Shown in pieces: positions 14,226-16,121 of a DNA stretch of 16,121 nucleotides. Under the pieces are notes generated by a model, which did no database searches, was not told where the DNA came from, and was given only the letters and a program-made list of their open reading frames with translations. The stretch's first letter is position 1. Each line of letters begins with the position of its first letter. Made by a program: the position numbers and the translations under genes. This DNA is from an uncultured Megasphaera sp. (GTDB taxonomy: Bacteria; Bacillota; Negativicutes; Veillonellales; Megasphaeraceae): positions 1 to 16,121 of the forward strand of contig CABQJB010000022.1 of assembly GCA_902464195.1 (NCBI GenBank), given 5' to 3'.

Positions 14226-14290
14226 ATTCTTATCATCCCGATTTTACCTATTCATTTCACAATTTACACAAATTTCAAAAATACCGGGCC

Positions 14291-14296
14291 TATAAT
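14291..14296 (+). promoter_or_regulatory. -10 box of the HAD phosphatase gene
   Basis: TATAAT, within GGCCTATAAT. The nearest -35-like TTTACA (14263-14268) is 22 bases away, too far for normal spacing, so an activator may be needed. The same ten bases GGCCTATAAT recur at 14330-14339 next to the Shine-Dalgarno site. Confidence 0.45.
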
Positions 14297-14340
14297 GCAG
14301 TATGTAAAAATGTCAAATTCGGTACAGGAGGCCTATAATC

Positions 14341-15807
14341 ATGAAAAGTAATCATCGTTTTGGGAAGTGGCGCAAAGCCACTGCGGCTTTATTAGTTGTC
14401 GGAGCCCTGTTGGGGACGCCTTGTCTTCCCTCTGCCTTACCGACCGTTTCGGCTGCAGAAACGGTACAAGCCCAAGCCGTTCAAAGCCCCCGCTGGGACG
14501 CTACGGTACGCCAGGGAATCAATGATTTCATTGCGGCTTACGGCAAAAATTCGCCAAACTACGATAAAAACAATCATCCCTATGCCGTCTTCGATTTCGA
14601 CAATACGACATCTATCCTCGACGTAGGCGAACAGTTGGAAGTCTGGCAGCTCGATCATCTGCAATTCGCCGTACCGCCAACACAGATGAAGGCCGTCCTT
14701 ATGACGGGGATTCCGGCTGATAAATTGGACGCCACCTATGGCGCTGACGACGGAGAAGGCCGCCAGGTCACGATTCGCAGTGTCATCGACGATGCCGCCA
14801 AAGCCTATGCCTCGCTCTACAAAAAAGGCCTCATCAAGCCGACGGGCAGCACCTTGTCCGCAAAAACCCAGAACGACCCGGATTACCTGGAATTTAAGGC
14901 CAAAATGCGTTGGCTCTATGATGCCATTGGCGATACCATGGACGTTTCCGTTTCCTATCCGTGGAGTACGTACTGGTATACGGGCATGACGCCGCAGCAG
15001 GTCTACGACATGGCTTACCAGTGCGACGCCTACTATGGCAATCCCCTGAAAGGCCAGACCTGGACTAAAGGGAAATACACCAGCCCGGCCAATTATCCTT
15101 CCGAAGCCGGCAACGTCAGCGTCGGTTATAAAGTCGGCATCACGGTAACGCCGGAAATGCGCGAACTCTACAGCGCCCTGACCCGCAACGGCATCGACTG
15201 CTACATCTGCTCGGCCTCGCCGATTGACGCCATCCGCGCAGCCGTTTCCTACTTCAAAGTCCCCGGCGTCAAAGATGTCCTGGCCATGACCAACAAAGTA
15301 GATGCCAACGGCCGTTACCTCAATCAGTACGATTACGACTTCCATCCCCAGACCCAGGGCGTCGGCAAAGCCGAAACACTGGCAAAAATCCTGGTACCGA
15401 AATACAAAGGCCACGGCCCCAGCTTCACGGCTATGGATTCCCAGGGGGATTTCAACTTCTGCACCGAATTCAAAGACACGAAAGCCGTCTTGGTCATCAA
15501 CCGGACGCGCACCGATGACGCTGCCCTCTGCGCCGGCATTGCAGCTTACCAGAAAAAACACGGCATCGACCTCGCCGCAGCCAACAAAAATGGCGACAGC
15601 CTCTTCCTGATCCAGGGCCGTAATGAAAACAAAGGCGAATTCTGGAACGACGACAAGACCCTCCTCTTAGGCAAAAAAGACGCATCCTACCTGTCCGATA
15701 AAGCCACCAAAGCCGAAACAGAACTCGAACAAGGAAAAACCATCGCCCAAGTATTGAAAGACAACACGAAATTAAAAGACAAATACCAGGGATATAAGAC
15801 GCGGTAA
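14341..15807 (+). CDS. Secreted HAD-superfamily phosphatase
   Basis: The 488-residue protein has a long signal peptide (RKATAALLVVGALLG core, cut probably after VSA near residue 38). HAD motifs appear in order: motif I VFDFDNT with D85 and D87; motif II S291 in YICSASP; motif III K343 in GVGKAE; and motif IV D366/D370 in AMDSQGDFNF. The large insert between motifs I and II (about 95-270, with YPWSTYWYTGMTPQQVYDMA) is a cap domain. The protein therefore probably acts outside the membrane as a phosphatase; an acid or phosphorylcholine phosphatase role is possible, but not shown. The C-terminal 70 residues are charged and Lys-rich. AGGAGG at 14326-14331 supports the ATG at 14341. It stands alone with a strong terminator. 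A 374-residue ORF on the other strand is a shadow. Confidence 0.87.
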   Translation: MKSNHRFGKWRKATAALLVVGALLGTPCLPSALPTVSAAETVQAQAVQSPRWDATVRQGINDFIAAYGKNSPNYDKNNHPYAVFDFDNTTSILDVGEQLEVWQLDHLQFAVPPTQMKAVLMTGIPADKLDATYGADDGEGRQVTIRSVIDDAAKAYASLYKKGLIKPTGSTLSAKTQNDPDYLEFKAKMRWLYDAIGDTMDVSVSYPWSTYWYTGMTPQQVYDMAYQCDAYYGNPLKGQTWTKGKYTSPANYPSEAGNVSVGYKVGITVTPEMRELYSALTRNGIDCYICSASPIDAIRAAVSYFKVPGVKDVLAMTNKVDANGRYLNQYDYDFHPQTQGVGKAETLAKILVPKYKGHGPSFTAMDSQGDFNFCTEFKDTKAVLVINRTRTDDAALCAGIAAYQKKHGIDLAAANKNGDSLFLIQGRNENKGEFWNDDKTLLLGKKDASYLSDKATKAETELEQGKTIAQVLKDNTKLKDKYQGYKTR

Positions 15808-15826
15808 AATCCGATTATCTCCTCAA

Positions 15827-15876
15827 AAAAGGACTAGCACATGATATGGCCGAAACCTTCATGTGCTAGTCCTTTT
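15827..15876 (+). terminator. Intrinsic terminator of the HAD phosphatase gene
   Basis: AAAA plus GGACTAGCACATGA (15831-15844) pairs perfectly with TCATGTGCTAGTCC (15859-15872) plus TTTT. The 14-base loop contains GGCCGAAACC, which can form a small apical hairpin. Confidence 0.9.
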
Positions 15877-15907
15877 AACTTTGATAGAGTCCTGACGGCT
15901 GAGCGTA

Positions 15908-16018
15908 AAGTCGTTCATCGAATTTTGGGGCCGACGGCTCCGCCGGTCGCAGACCGCAGTTCGCAGGCCGCCTCGGATTCAAATGCCGCTTGCGGCAACA
16001 GATTCAGAATAACGACAT
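15908..16018. repeat. Candidate interspersed palindromic repeat
   Basis: GTCGTT (15910-15915) pairs with AACGAC (16011-16016), and the inner CATCGAAT with ATTCAGAAT apart from two mismatches and a bulge, closing a unit of about 107 bases. Inside are GC-rich hairpins (GACGGC/GCCGGTC at about 15933-15948; GCCGC/GCGGC at 15985-15995) and three CGCAG units with a 7-base period (15948, 15955, 15962). The form resembles ERIC-like intergenic repeats. Only one copy is visible here, so repetition is not shown. Confidence 0.45.
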
Positions 16019-16040
16019 CGCCTCGAGTGACCCTCGGCTC

Positions 16041-16063
16041 GTAAAAAACGCCCCGTTCGGGGC
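16041..16063 (-). terminator. Leftward intrinsic terminator for a gene beyond the right edge
   Basis: On the minus strand, GCCCC-GAAC-GGGGC (16063-16050) is followed by GTTTTTTAC. This suggests that the next gene to the right, outside the window, is on the minus strand. The rest of 15808-16121 shows no supported gene. Confidence 0.6.
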
Positions 16064-16121
16064 ATCCGTAGGGGACGCCCAAAGCCTTTCTGGTCCGCCA
16101 AGTACCGACTATCGGGAGGTG

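Noticed and set aside
14437..15561. 374-residue minus-strand ORF
   Set aside because: A shadow of the HAD phosphatase gene, whose motifs, signal peptide and Shine-Dalgarno site are clear. Low-complexity composition is typical of antisense frames in GC-rich genes.
15948..15966. CRISPR-like or tandem-repeat array from the CGCAG units
   Set aside because: Only three units of seven bases with no spacers; better seen as part of the palindromic repeat.
15841..16044. 67-residue plus-strand ORF
   Set aside because: Its ATG lies in the arm of the HAD terminator and has no ribosome-binding site.
15915..16121. Open minus-strand frame from the right edge (69 codons)
   Set aside because: It crosses a strong leftward terminator and a hairpin-rich repeat-like unit; treated as a chance frame in GC-rich DNA.

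Overview
The window looks like a piece of chromosome from an anaerobic Firmicute of the Negativicutes, most like Megasphaera. This is inferred from moderate-to-high GC with C/G-rich third positions, strong AGGAGG-type Shine-Dalgarno sites, an L-2-hydroxyisocaproate dehydrogenase-like enzyme, and general protein flavour. No rRNA or marker gene is present to prove it. There is no phage, IS element, CRISPR array or tRNA.

Left part (1-4560): the 3' end of a LysR-type regulator; a secreted protein of unknown function with an EF-hand-like loop and a FIVAR-like C-terminal module; a convergent LRAT-fold (NlpC/P60-like) protein; a ~590-base gene-free stretch with two orphan intrinsic terminators and a candidate structured RNA; a TauE/SafE transporter; and a convergent low-molecular-weight tyrosine phosphatase whose stop codon overlaps that of the transporter.

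Middle (4561-9006): a possible gene remnant; a secreted type-B carboxylesterase with a dyad inside its promoter spacer; a DUF2249 plus carboxymuconolactone-decarboxylase-like fusion protein ending in a Shine-Dalgarno-like sequence and a strong terminator; a convergent nitrilase-superfamily amidase that appears to lack the catalytic lysine; and, divergent from it, a SAM-dependent methyltransferase.

Right part (9007-16121): a clear drug-efflux-type operon, MarR regulator plus two ABC half-transporters. It is driven by a near-consensus promoter bracketed by two near-identical operator-like sites. The ABC pair has one degenerate and one canonical ATP site, as in BmrCD/LmrCD-type heterodimers. Then come a convergent lactate/2-hydroxyisocaproate dehydrogenase with a perfect 16-bp palindrome at its promoter and a divergent secreted HAD-family phosphatase. 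The right edge holds a GC-rich, hairpin-forming segment that looks like an interspersed intergenic repeat, and a terminator pointing left.

Most genes stand as single transcription units, several with an extended -10 (TGnTATAAT-like) promoter. The only multi-gene operon with a clear internal logic is marR-ABC-ABC: the regulator probably represses its own promoter and is relieved by a substrate of the exporter. No wholly new system is evident. The points most worth checking are the candidate RNA at 2785-2980, the double operator at 9040-9087, the lysine-less nitrilase and the repeat at the right edge.
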